Shown here piece after piece: positions 9,444 to 16,877 of a stretch of DNA of 34,109 bases. The notes below the pieces were generated by a model. The model was not told the DNA's origin. It saw nothing but the letters and a program-made list of their open reading frames with translations, and searched no databases. The translations under genes and the position numbers were made by a program. Positions within the stretch are counted from its first letter, which is position 1; the number at the start of each line of letters is the position of its first letter. The DNA comes from Parvibaculum sp049651025 (lineage in GTDB: Bacteria > Pseudomonadota > Alphaproteobacteria > Parvibaculales > Parvibaculaceae): NCBI RefSeq assembly GCF_049651025.1, contig NZ_JBASBH010000007.1, positions 1 through 34,109 of the forward strand. The letters run 5' to 3'.

Positions 9444-9678
9444 AGAGGAAAATCCTGTCTGAGCCCCTCCACCGCGCGCCACTGAACGCTCGAAGCGGGT
9501 CTTCTTCTAACCAATCCGCACAAAGGGGCTGAAGCTCGCTGGCCGCTGGACCGGGAGCCGTCGGACGCCCTATATCATATTGTCGGATACATACTCGGAT
9601 GGCACCGGCCCCGCAACCGGCGCAGGCCCCAGGGCAGCCGCCCGAATTGACGCACACGTAAAGGGACGCGTTTCGAGC

Positions 9679-10482
9679 ATGAGCATCGCCCCCCAGGAAA
9701 GCCCGCAGCCGCACAGCCCTGCGCCGGACGCGAACACCCCCCGGATCGACACCGTCGACCCCGCAGAAGTCGCCCGTTTTTCAGCCATAGCCGCAGAATG
9801 GTGGGACCCGGCGGGCAAATTCCGCCCACTGCACAAGTTCAACCCGGTCCGGCTTGGCTTCGTTCGCGAGCGTGTCGTCGCCCATTTTGGCCTCGACGGC
9901 AGCTCCATGCGGCCTTTCGAGGGCATGCGCTTTCTGGATATCGGCTGCGGCGGCGGCTTGCTGACCGAGCCCATGTGCCGCCTCGGCGCGACGATCACGG
10001 GTGCCGACGCGTCTGAAAAGAACATCGCGACGGCCTCCGTCCATGCGGCCGAACAGGGCCTCGGAATCGATTATCGCGCCACCACGGCGGAAGCGCTGGC
10101 GGAAGCGGGCGAGCGCTTCGATGTGATTCTCAATATGGAAGTGATCGAGCATGTCGCCGATCGCGACGCCTTTCTTGATTGCTGCGCGCAAATGCTGAAG
10201 CCCGGCGGCATCATGTTTGTCGCAACCCTGAACCGGACGCTGAAGGCGCTGGGCCTTGCGGTCATCGGCGCGGAATATATTCTCGGCTGGCTGCCGCGCG
10301 GCACGCATGACTGGTCGAAATTCGTCACGCCCAACGAAATGAAGCGCGGCCTGAGCGCTGCGGGCCTCAACATCGCCGAGATTGCAGGCATTTCCTACAA
10401 TCCGCTGCTCGATAGCTGGTCGCTCGGTCGCGATACCGGGGTCAACTACATGGTGCTCGCAACGAAACCGGATGCCGGTTGA
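9679..10482 (+). CDS. ubiG: Ubiquinone biosynthesis O-methyltransferase UbiG
   Basis: UbiG carries out both O-methylations in ubiquinone synthesis (the 2-polyprenyl-6-hydroxyphenol and demethylubiquinol steps). The 267-residue protein has the family opening VARFSAIAAEWWDPAGKF at about 31-48, which ends in the conserved EWWDP region. It also has LHKFNPVRLGF, SAM motif I DIGCGGG at 87-93, the acidic GADAS at about 108-112, NMEVIEHVADRDAF and LKPGGIMFVATLNRT. The ATG at 9679 is used; AAGGGA lies about 13 bases upstream. A TTG at 9580 would add 33 non-conserved residues. It is divergent from lysC across a 235-base control region and is followed after four bases by a TetR gene. Confidence 0.95.
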   Translation: MSIAPQESPQPHSPAPDANTPRIDTVDPAEVARFSAIAAEWWDPAGKFRPLHKFNPVRLGFVRERVVAHFGLDGSSMRPFEGMRFLDIGCGGGLLTEPMCRLGATITGADASEKNIATASVHAAEQGLGIDYRATTAEALAEAGERFDVILNMEVIEHVADRDAFLDCCAQMLKPGGIMFVATLNRTLKALGLAVIGAEYILGWLPRGTHDWSKFVTPNEMKRGLSAAGLNIAEIAGISYNPLLDSWSLGRDTGVNYMVLATKPDAG

Positions 10483-10486
10483 CGCC

Positions 10487-11137
10487 ATGACGCGGGGGCA
10501 CGTCGATCTCGCCATCAAGCGCGCGCCGCGCCAGAAACGGGCCATCGAAACCTATGAGCGCATTCTCGACGTTGCCGCACGGCTTTTATGCGAGATCGGC
10601 GTCGAGCGCATTTCAACGAACCTGATCGCGGCGGGCGCAGGCATCAAGGTGCCGACGCTCTATCGCTATTTCCCGAACAAATATGCCGTGCTGATGGCGC
10701 TGGGCGACCGGCTGATGACGCATCAAAATGCGGTGATCGAGGAATGGCTTGCCCGCAGCGCCGAAAACCCGAAGCCCGACGCGCTGATTGCGGACATTCT
10801 GTTCCTCATCGAACGCACCATCGAGGTGACGCGGGCCGAGCCGGGCGCTCTGGCAATTAGCCACGCCCTGCGCGCCCTGCCGCCGCTGCAGGATGTGCGC
10901 ATCGCCTCCCATCGCATGATGAGCGACGTGATCGTCGAGCGCATCGGCGCGCTTCTGCCCCATACGTCGCGCGACGAACTCTGGCCGCGCATCCGCCTGT
11001 CGATCGAGCTTTGCTATGCCGCCATAGAAATGGCGCTGGAAGAGCCGAAGGTCGATGCCGCAACGGTGGCAAATGAAACCTCCGCCCATATCCAGGCCTA
11101 TTGGCGGGAATGGCTGGCAGCGGCCGCAAAAAGATAG
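10487..11137 (+). CDS. TetR family transcriptional regulator
   Basis: The 216-residue protein has a TetR_N DNA-binding domain at about 20-70: RAIETYERILDVAARLLCEIG followed by the helix-turn-helix RISTNLIAAGAGIKVPTLYRYFPNK. The all-helical C-terminal part (about 75-210) would be the ligand and dimer domain; I cannot name its ligand. The start is ambiguous: ATG at 10487, or ATG at 10472 inside the ubiG end; neither has a strong ribosome binding site, which suggests translation coupled to ubiG. The following cytochrome and flavin oxidoreductase genes are on the same strand 80 bases on and are possible targets, but this is inference. Confidence 0.88.
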   Translation: MTRGHVDLAIKRAPRQKRAIETYERILDVAARLLCEIGVERISTNLIAAGAGIKVPTLYRYFPNKYAVLMALGDRLMTHQNAVIEEWLARSAENPKPDALIADILFLIERTIEVTRAEPGALAISHALRALPPLQDVRIASHRMMSDVIVERIGALLPHTSRDELWPRIRLSIELCYAAIEMALEEPKVDAATVANETSAHIQAYWREWLAAAAKR

Positions 11138-11217
11138 TCTTAGCTATTCTTTATTGACAGCCCTTTGCCGCTTCGGCATCTTTTTGTCGGATGGCAGGAT
11201 TTTTTGAAGGACCGACT

Positions 11218-11565
11218 ATGCGTAGCGTGATTTCCGGCACCCTTCTCGCCCTCATCGCCTTGACCGGCTGCGACGACAAACCCGCCGCGCCGACGCCGGT
11301 GGTGCTCGATACGCGTCTTCTCGATATTTACGACCGCACTTGTGCAGCCTGCCATGCCAACAACCCCGAAAGCGGCGCGCCGCAGGCCCATGACGTGGCC
11401 GCATGGAAGCCGCGCCTCTCGTTCGGCGACGAAACCCTGCTCGATCATTCGATTCAAGGTTTCAACGGCATGCCGCCGCTTGGCCAATGCGTCGAATGCA
11501 ATGCCGACGATCTGATGCAGCTGATCCATTTCATGGCGGCTCCCCTTGCCAGCAAAGAAAAATAG
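11218..11565 (+). CDS. Small lipoprotein c-type cytochrome
   Basis: This 115-residue protein has a lipoprotein signal peptide with lipobox LTGC, so C18 would be lipidated. The next residue is Asp, which in enteric bacteria retains lipoproteins in the inner membrane. One haem-binding CAACH is at 42-46, the likely axial Met is M85 in NGMPPLG, and a C91/C94 pair (CVEC) resembles the extra disulfide of cytochrome c5-type proteins. The ATG at 11218 has AAGGA seven bases upstream; an upstream ATG at 11191 would add nine residues before the signal. It ends 15 bases before a Tat-exported flavoenzyme gene. I infer that it accepts electrons from that enzyme at the periplasmic face of the membrane. Confidence 0.85.
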   Translation: MRSVISGTLLALIALTGCDDKPAAPTPVVLDTRLLDIYDRTCAACHANNPESGAPQAHDVAAWKPRLSFGDETLLDHSIQGFNGMPPLGQCVECNADDLMQLIHFMAAPLASKEK

Positions 11566-11580
11566 AAAGGAGGACGCGCA

Positions 11581-12984
11581 GTGAACCACCTCTCGCGCCG
11601 TAGCCTCTTGCAATTCGCCACAGCCGCTTCGGCGCTGGCGGCGACCGGCACCATTCCGGCTCTCGTCCAATCCGCCTTTGCAAATGATGCGCCCACCGCG
11701 CAGCCAAAGACGCTGCCCTGGCGCAACTGGTCGGGCGGGCAGACATGCACGCCCGCTATGCGCGCCGCGCCCGCCGATGAAGCCGAGCTTGCCGATCTGA
11801 TCGCCAAAGCCGCAACGCCGATCCGCGCGGTGGGCGCAGGCCACTCATTCTCGCCGCTCGTGCCGACCAACGGCACGCTGCTGACGCTCGACCGCATCGC
11901 AGGTGTCACCGCCATCGAGGCGAAAACGCATCAGGCCGACATTTTGGCGGGCACGCGGCTTGCGCGCATGAGCGACGACCTCGCCAAGGCGGGCCTTGCG
12001 CTCGACAATATGCCCGACATCAACAAGCAATCGCTGGCAGGCGCGATCTCGACCGCAACACATGGCACGGGCAGCGAGATCGGCTCGCTCTCGACTTTCC
12101 TGCAAGGGCTGCGTCTCGTCACGGCATCGGGCAAAGCGATCGACTGCGACGCGAAGCGACAGCCGGAAATATTTCAGGCCGCACGTGTCTCACTCGGCGC
12201 GCTCGGCATCATCACCAAAGCGCGCATACAGGCGCGTCCGCTCTACAAGCTGAAGCGTCGCACCTGGGTCGCGCCGGTCGAGGAGATGCTGGAGCAGGTT
12301 TCGGCGCTTGAAGCGAAGAACCGCAATTTCGAATTTTACTACATCCCCTATTCGGGCATGGCGCTGGGCATTTCGAACAATGAAACCGACGAGGCCGAAA
12401 CGCCCGCGCCTGTGAACGAGGACGATGACGGCTTGCGCCAGTTGAAGATGCTGGACGACTGGCTCGGCTGGTCGCCGGGCCTGCGTCGCTGGACGATCCA
12501 GAAAATCCTCGGCGGCATGGAGCCGGAGGAGCGCGTCGACTTCTCGCACAAGACGCTTTCAACGGAGCGTGGCGTGCGCTTCAACGAAATGGAATATCAC
12601 CTGCCGCGCGAGGCCGCGCCCGCGGCGCTGCGCGAAATCATCGAGACAATCGAGAAGAACAACATCAAGGTTTTCTTCCCGATCGAATTCCGCACGGTTG
12701 CCGCCGACGACATATGGCTGAGCCCTTTCTACGGCCGCAAGAGCGCATCGATTGCGGTCCACCAGTTTTACGAATGGGACTACAAGCCCTATTTCACAGC
12801 CATCGAACCGATCTTCCGCAAACATGACGGCCGCCCGCATTGGGGCAAGCTGAATACGCTGGAGGCGGCGGACTTCGCGGCGATCTACCCGAAATGGAAA
12901 GACTTTCTGAAAGTGCGCGCCGAACTTGATCCGAAGGGGAAGTTTCTCAATCCCTATTTGAGGAAAGTGTTCGGGGTGGCGTGA
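11581..12984 (+). CDS. Tat-exported FAD-linked oxidoreductase of the gulonolactone/arabinonolactone oxidase family
   Basis: The 467-residue protein starts at GTG 11581 behind a near-perfect GGAGG box. Its N-terminus has a twin-arginine motif (SRRSLLQFA at 5-13), a hydrophobic stretch and a likely cleavage site after AFA (32-34), so it is exported folded with cofactor. The FAD-binding PCMH-type domain covers about 50-225. H88 in RAVGAGHSFSPL matches the histidine that carries covalent FAD in aldonolactone and alditol oxidases. The C-terminal ALO domain ends with RPHWGKLNTLEA and LDPKGKFLNPYLRKVFG. Homologues oxidise sugar lactones or alditols. With a cytochrome gene immediately upstream, this one is more likely a dehydrogenase than an H2O2-producing oxidase. 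The true substrate is unknown. Confidence 0.87.
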   Translation: MNHLSRRSLLQFATAASALAATGTIPALVQSAFANDAPTAQPKTLPWRNWSGGQTCTPAMRAAPADEAELADLIAKAATPIRAVGAGHSFSPLVPTNGTLLTLDRIAGVTAIEAKTHQADILAGTRLARMSDDLAKAGLALDNMPDINKQSLAGAISTATHGTGSEIGSLSTFLQGLRLVTASGKAIDCDAKRQPEIFQAARVSLGALGIITKARIQARPLYKLKRRTWVAPVEEMLEQVSALEAKNRNFEFYYIPYSGMALGISNNETDEAETPAPVNEDDDGLRQLKMLDDWLGWSPGLRRWTIQKILGGMEPEERVDFSHKTLSTERGVRFNEMEYHLPREAAPAALREIIETIEKNNIKVFFPIEFRTVAADDIWLSPFYGRKSASIAVHQFYEWDYKPYFTAIEPIFRKHDGRPHWGKLNTLEAADFAAIYPKWKDFLKVRAELDPKGKFLNPYLRKVFGVA

Positions 12985-13012
12985 GGCGCTTTGCGCTTTA
13001 CCTCCCCTGACC

Positions 13013-13031
13013 CGTCATGGCCGGGCTTGAC
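13013..13031. repeat. Fragment of the 30.4-kb palindromic repeat
   Basis: These 19 bases (CGTCATGGCCGGGCTTGAC) match the first 18 or so bases of the left arm at 30404 with one substitution. The opposing arm is absent, so this looks like a decayed copy. It lies 29 bases downstream of the flavin oxidoreductase stop codon. Confidence 0.6.
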
Positions 13032-13065
13032 GATTGTAGGGATGATGGGACAACCCACATTTGGC

Positions 13066-13153
13066 GTCGTCCCGGGACTTGTTCCCGGGACCCATCTAAC
13101 TCGCAACACGCGGGAGACGCCCATGGACCCCGGGAACAAGTCCCGGGGTGACA
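13066..13153. repeat. Intergenic palindromic repeat between convergent genes
   Basis: Two arms face each other across about 39 bases. The left core at 13071-13089 and right core at 13129-13147 are perfect 19-base reverse complements, and each core is itself nearly self-complementary (CCCGGGA...TCCCGGG). The element lies between the stop codons of the flavin oxidoreductase (plus) and the DUF1178 gene (minus). As RNA it would form a very stable hairpin from either strand and may protect 3' ends or end transcription, although there is no T-run. Such dispersed palindromes are known in many alphaproteobacterial genomes. Confidence 0.8.
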
Positions 13154-13201
13154 CTGAAATATTGAAAACGCTTAGCGCAAAATGAAACGTATCAGGCGCC
13201 G

Positions 13202-13636
13202 CTAATTCGCCTGCCTCGGCGTGACCACCGGCAGCGGCGCAACCTCAACGCCTTCTTCGATCAATTCACGGGCCTCTTCGAGCGTCGCTTCGCCGTAAAT
13301 GTCGCGATGTGGCTCTTCCTCGTAATGGATGCGCCGCGCGGTCTCGGCAAACTTGTCACCGACATAATCGCAGTTATCTTCGACGTGCTTGCGCAGCGCA
13401 GTCATCATCGTGACCATCTTCTGCGCCAACTCCGCTTGCGGCGAAGACGCGTCGCGGTCGGCACTCTTCTTCGTGCCGCTGACATTCGGCGCCATCAATG
13501 CCTTGCGCACATCGACGCTGCCGCAAACGGGACAGGCGATCTCGGACGCCGCAGCCTGTTTGTCAAAGACGGATGACGAGCCGAACCAGCCGTCGAATTC
13601 ATGCTCATGCTCGCAAAGAAGCGCGTAACGGATCAT
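13202..13636 (-). CDS. DUF1178 family protein
   Basis: The 144-residue protein begins MIRYALLCEHEHEFDGWFGSS, the hallmark of DUF1178, and has a CPVCG knuckle at 35-39. Together with C8 this suggests a small zinc-ribbon-like N-terminus; the C-terminal half is Glu-rich and helical (HVEDNCDYVGDKFAETARRIHYEEE). The function is unknown. Its ATG overlaps the stop codon of the nitrilase-like gene by four bases (ATGA), so the two are translationally coupled. It is the last gene of the comF-grx-nitrilase operon, an order common in Alphaproteobacteria. A redox or metal-related role would fit the neighbours but is not shown by the sequence. Confidence 0.9.
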   Translation of the reverse strand: MIRYALLCEHEHEFDGWFGSSSVFDKQAAASEIACPVCGSVDVRKALMAPNVSGTKKSADRDASSPQAELAQKMVTMMTALRKHVEDNCDYVGDKFAETARRIHYEEEPHRDIYGEATLEEARELIEEGVEVAPLPVVTPRQAN

Positions 13637-14493
13637 GACGCCTCCTTCACGGCGCTGACGGGCGCGGCAAATGCGCGGTCATGTTGAAGGCTTGGAACCT
13701 TGCCCCGCGCCTCATCGACTTTCGCCGGATCGATTTCCGCCATGACAATGCCGGGCTCTATGCCCGCCTCGGCGACGATCTCGCCCCAGGGCGCAACGAT
13801 GAGGCTATGGCCGAAGGTCTCGCGACCGTTTTCATGGAGTCCACCTTGCGCGGGCGCCAAGACGAAGGAGCCCGTCTCGATGGCGCGGGCGCGAAGCAGC
13901 ACATGCCAATGGGCTTCGCCGGTCGGCTTCGTGAAAGCCGACGGCACGGTAAGAAAGCGCGCGCCGGCATGCGCAAGCGCACGATAAAGATGCGGAAAGC
14001 GAAGGTCGTAGCAGACCGTCATGCCGAGCCGACCCCAAGGGAGATCGGCGGTGACAGCCTGCGCGCCCGGCTCGAAATTGCGCGACTCGCGATAGCTTTC
14101 GCCATTGCCGAGATCGACATCGAACATGTGGATCTTGTCATAGCGCGCCGCGACATTTCCATCAGGCGCGATCAGGAACGAGCGATTGGCAAGTTTCTCA
14201 GGCGCGATCCTGATCGGCAGAGAACCGATGAGCAGCCAGACCTTTTTCTCCCGCGCAACGGCGCGGAGCGTGGCAAGCGCAAGGTCTTCGCTTTCAGGCT
14301 TCGTCTTTTCAAAAAGCAATTCGCGCTTTGCTACCATCAGCGACGTGTTCTCAGGCGTCGCGATGAACTGCGCACCATCATCCGCCGCTTTCGCAACCAG
14401 CCCGACCGCCGCATCGATATTCGGCGCAATCTCGCGGCCTGAGCGCAACTGCACGCAAGCAGCGAGAAAGGGGTGATGATGGGTGGCGTTCAT
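13633..14493 (-). CDS. Carbon-nitrogen hydrolase, Nit/omega-amidase-like
   Basis: This 286-residue member of the nitrilase superfamily has the full Glu-Lys-Cys catalytic triad: E48 in ATPENTS, K120 in RYDKIHMFDVDL and C161 in VCYDLRFPHLYRAL. The KIHMFDVDL and CYDLRFP motifs are typical of the Nit1/Nit2 branch. Known members hydrolyse deaminated glutathione or alpha-keto acid amides; deaminated glutathione amidase would fit the adjacent glutaredoxin gene, though that is inference. The frame is open to 14613, but the ATG at 14493 (MNATHHHPFLAACVQL) is the conserved start and falls four bases after the glutaredoxin stop codon. Confidence 0.92.
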   Translation of the reverse strand: MNATHHHPFLAACVQLRSGREIAPNIDAAVGLVAKAADDGAQFIATPENTSLMVAKRELLFEKTKPESEDLALATLRAVAREKKVWLLIGSLPIRIAPEKLANRSFLIAPDGNVAARYDKIHMFDVDLGNGESYRESRNFEPGAQAVTADLPWGRLGMTVCYDLRFPHLYRALAHAGARFLTVPSAFTKPTGEAHWHVLLRARAIETGSFVLAPAQGGLHENGRETFGHSLIVAPWGEIVAEAGIEPGIVMAEIDPAKVDEARGKVPSLQHDRAFAAPVSAVKEAS

Positions 14494-14497
14494 GGCC

Positions 14498-14758
14498 TCA
14501 GGCCACAGCGAGAAGCGGATCGAGCTTGCCCGCATGATCAAGCGCGTGAAGATCGTCGCAGCCGCCGACATGCGTGCCGTTGATGAAAATCTGCGGCACG
14601 GTATAGCCGCCATTGGCGCGAGCCGTCATCTCGTCGCGCTTGGCCTGATCCATGCCGACATCGATTTCCTTGAAGGCGACGCCCTTCTTGCTCAGCAGCG
14701 ATTTCGCCCGGTGGCAGTAAGGGCACATCATTGTCGTGTAGATGGTCACATCCGCCAT
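14498..14758 (-). CDS. grxC: Glutaredoxin 3 (GrxC)
   Basis: This 86-residue dithiol glutaredoxin has the CPYC active site at 12-15 (IYTTMMCPYCHRAKSLL), the cis-proline TVPQIF and the GGCDDLHALD glutathione-binding segment. It reduces protein disulfides and mixed disulfides with glutathione, and usually serves ribonucleotide reductase. The ATG at 14758 has GAGGAG about ten bases upstream. The open frame continues to 14830 inside comF, but the extra residues are not glutaredoxin-like. It lies 34 bases after comF and four bases before the nitrilase-like gene, so it is in mid-operon. Confidence 0.95.
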   Translation of the reverse strand: MADVTIYTTMMCPYCHRAKSLLSKKGVAFKEIDVGMDQAKRDEMTARANGGYTVPQIFINGTHVGGCDDLHALDHAGKLDPLLAVA

Positions 14759-14792
14759 AAGCGGGCACTCCTCGCGAAAAAATCCTCCCTTA

Positions 14793-15569
14793 TCATATAG
14801 ATAGGCCCTCGCCGGGAACAACCCGGGCAAGACACAGCACCCGGACCTCGCGGGCGCCGGCGGCTTTTACGGCCCGGCAGCAGGCATCGACGGTCGCGCC
14901 TGTCGTCACCACATCGTCAACGATGACGACGACCCGGCCCTGCACAAGGTCGCGTGCCGCCTTGCCGAGACGGAAGGCGCCCGCGACATTCCGTCGCCGC
15001 GCGGAGCCCGACAAGCCGACCTGAGGCGGCGTCGCGCGCACGCGTTCGAGAAGGTCAACCGCAAGAGGTACGTCCGAAGCGCGGGCGATATGGCGGGCAA
15101 GCTCAGCCGACTGATTGAAGCGTCGCGAAAAGAAGCGGCTTCGATGCAGCGGCACAGGAGCGACAATATCGGCACCGCCCAGAATGTCCCCGCCCGCCCG
15201 CACCATCCAGCGGGCAAAGACGGGACCCGCCTCCATGCGGTCGGAATATTTGAAGCGGTGGACGATTTTTGCGCTCGCGTCCGAATAGCGCATGACCGCG
15301 CGCGCCTTCGTATAAGGCGGCGGCGAAGCCAGTGCGGCAGCGCTTACCATGTCGTCGCCCGGATCATAGGGGAAGGGAACGCCGCTCACCGGGCAATAGG
15401 GCCGCTCGATGAACTCGATTTCTCCCCAGCACGGCCCGCAAAGCACGCCATGCGCGCCCGTGCCCCTGCCGCAGGACAGGCAAAGCGGCGGCAGCGCAAT
15501 ATCGGCGGCGCGGCTCGCCCATGCGCGCAGCCTCGCGGCGCAGGTTTTGACCGTCGGAAAGATTTGCAT
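14793..15569 (-). CDS. comF: ComF family phosphoribosyltransferase-like protein
   Basis: The 258-residue protein has an N-terminal zinc site of four cysteines (C30, C33, C44, C47 in CLSCG and CGPC). This is followed by a double-zinc-ribbon-like segment and a type I phosphoribosyltransferase fold. VAPVPLHRSRFFSRRFNQS at 136-154 and the PRPP loop VVIVDDVVTTGAT at 214-226 are the ComF hallmarks. Relatives (ComF, GntX) take part in DNA uptake or gluconate use, but the biochemical reaction is not established. It is the first gene of the grx/nitrilase/DUF1178 operon, with an ATG at 15569. No other competence genes are visible in this window, so I would not infer transformation ability. Confidence 0.9.
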   Translation of the reverse strand: MQIFPTVKTCAARLRAWASRAADIALPPLCLSCGRGTGAHGVLCGPCWGEIEFIERPYCPVSGVPFPYDPGDDMVSAAALASPPPYTKARAVMRYSDASAKIVHRFKYSDRMEAGPVFARWMVRAGGDILGGADIVAPVPLHRSRFFSRRFNQSAELARHIARASDVPLAVDLLERVRATPPQVGLSGSARRRNVAGAFRLGKAARDLVQGRVVVIVDDVVTTGATVDACCRAVKAAGAREVRVLCLARVVPGEGLSI

Positions 15570-15665
15570 GCCCCCTCGTTACGATGCGGAGGGTAGCGCA
15601 TGAGGGGGCTGGTTGTGGAGCCTTCAAACTCCGCGAATAGGAGCGGTGGTCACTCAAAATCCCGA

Positions 15666-15681
15666 GTCGTCCCGGGATGAC
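15666..15681. repeat. Fragment of the 13.1-kb palindromic repeat
   Basis: GTCGTCCCGGG here is identical to 13066-13076, the outer left arm of the element between the flavin oxidoreductase and DUF1178 genes, and is followed by ATGAC. Only this end is visible. It lies in the divergent gap between comF and the methyltransferase gene. Confidence 0.45.
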
Positions 15682-15745
15682 AACAACAGGTGCGCGGCCT
15701 TTTGATATCTTGCAGCAATCACCTCGCCCAACCATGATGCGCGCC

Positions 15746-16657
15746 ATGTCAAAAACCGCCACCCCGATGAAAATCTTCGACCGCGCACTTCTGGCGCGGC
15801 GCCGCGCGCGCGCGGCGGCGGGTTTCGGCACACATGATTTTCTCATTCGCCGCGTCATGGACGAGGTTTCCGACAGGCTCGCCGCCGTCAACCGCAAGTT
15901 TCCCCTCGCCCTCGATCTGGGCAGCCACGGCGGCGCATTGGCGCTGGCCGAGACGGACAAGATCGGGCGCATTGTCGCGACCGACCTTGCACCCGCCATG
16001 CTCGATCGCGGAACGGGGCTTCGCGTCGCCGCCGACGAGGAAATGCTCCCCTTTCGCGACGGGAGCTTCGATCTGGTGGCAAGCGCACTGACGCTGCATT
16101 GGGTGAACGATCTCCCCGGCGCGCTGATCCAGATTCGCCGCGCGCTTGTCGCCGACGGGCTATTCATCGGCGCGCTCTTTGGCGGCGACACGCTGACCGA
16201 ATTGCGCCTGGCGCTGGCTGAAGCCGAAATCGAATGCGAAGGTGGCTTGAGCCCGCGCGTTTCGCCCTTTGCCGATTTGCGCGACATGGGATCGCTAATG
16301 CAGCGTGCAGGCTTTGCGCTGCCCGTCGTCGATACGGATCGCGTGACGGTGCGCTATGCGAGTGTGTTCAAGCTGATGGCCGAACTGCGCGGCATGGGCG
16401 AGACCAATGCGCTGATCGAGCGTCGCCAGACGCCGATGAAGCGCGCAACGCTGCTGCGGGCGGTTGAAATCTATAACGAGAAATTCGGATTGCCGGACGG
16501 GCGCATACCCGCAACCTTCGAGATCGTGACCCTGACCGGCTGGGCGCCGCATGAAAGCCAGCAGAAACCGCTAAGGCCTGGCAGCGCGACAACGAAACTG
16601 GCCGATGCGCTCGGTACGAGAGAGCAGCCCGCAGGCGAAAAGACGCCGCGCGGCTGA
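15746..16657 (+). CDS. SAM-dependent methyltransferase-fold protein, BioC/NDUFAF5-like
   Basis: The 303-residue protein starts MSKTATPMKIFDRALLARRRARAA, which is the typical opening of alphaproteobacterial homologues of NDUFAF5, an assembly factor of respiratory complex I. A class I methyltransferase domain follows: LDLGSHGG at about 56-63, ATDLAP at about 78-83, LPFRDGSFDLVASALTLHWVNDLPGALIQIRRAL, then a C-terminal part with LMAELRGMGETNAL. In humans NDUFAF5 hydroxylates an arginine of a complex I subunit; whether the bacterial protein does so is not known, and BioC-like malonyl-ACP methylation is an alternative. No strong ribosome binding site separates the candidate ATGs at 15734, 15746 and 15767. 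It is divergent from comF. Confidence 0.85.
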   Translation: MSKTATPMKIFDRALLARRRARAAAGFGTHDFLIRRVMDEVSDRLAAVNRKFPLALDLGSHGGALALAETDKIGRIVATDLAPAMLDRGTGLRVAADEEMLPFRDGSFDLVASALTLHWVNDLPGALIQIRRALVADGLFIGALFGGDTLTELRLALAEAEIECEGGLSPRVSPFADLRDMGSLMQRAGFALPVVDTDRVTVRYASVFKLMAELRGMGETNALIERRQTPMKRATLLRAVEIYNEKFGLPDGRIPATFEIVTLTGWAPHESQQKPLRPGSATTKLADALGTREQPAGEKTPRG

Positions 16658-16660
16658 TGC

Positions 16661-16840
16661 CTAGCTCAGATAGTTACTGAGCTGCGTGAATGTGTCGGTG
16701 AGCTTGGTGCCGACGGTTGCGACCGCCGTTGCGACCACGACAGAAATGCCCGCAAGGATCAATCCATATTCCATGGCGGTGGCGCCACGCTCGTCGCGGC
16801 AATAGCACTTCAGCAAACCGAAAATCCCGCTCGTCACCAT
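16661..16840 (-). CDS. Orphan Flp/Fap-type pilin precursor
   Basis: This 59-residue protein has the class IVb Flp pilin layout. A short charged leader is cut after G19, the mature protein has Glu at +5 and Tyr at +6 (G|ATAMEYGLILAGI), and one hydrophobic helix covers about 25-45. Processing would need a TadV/CpaA-type prepilin peptidase, and assembly the Tad secretion machinery; none of these genes is in the window. The leader contains two cysteines (CYC at 12-14), which is unusual but is removed on processing. The ATG at 16840 has GGAG about nine bases upstream. It lies 37 bases downstream of mutT on the same strand and three bases from the convergent methyltransferase gene. Confidence 0.85.
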   Translation of the reverse strand: MVTSGIFGLLKCYCRDERGATAMEYGLILAGISVVVATAVATVGTKLTDTFTQLSNYLS

Positions 16841-16877
16841 CGTCCAGCTCCCCGCTTTCGCAGCCCCGCTCCAATCC

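Noticed and set aside
14793..15569. ComF as evidence of natural competence
   Set aside because: ComF-like proteins are widespread in non-competent bacteria and no other uptake genes occur in the window.
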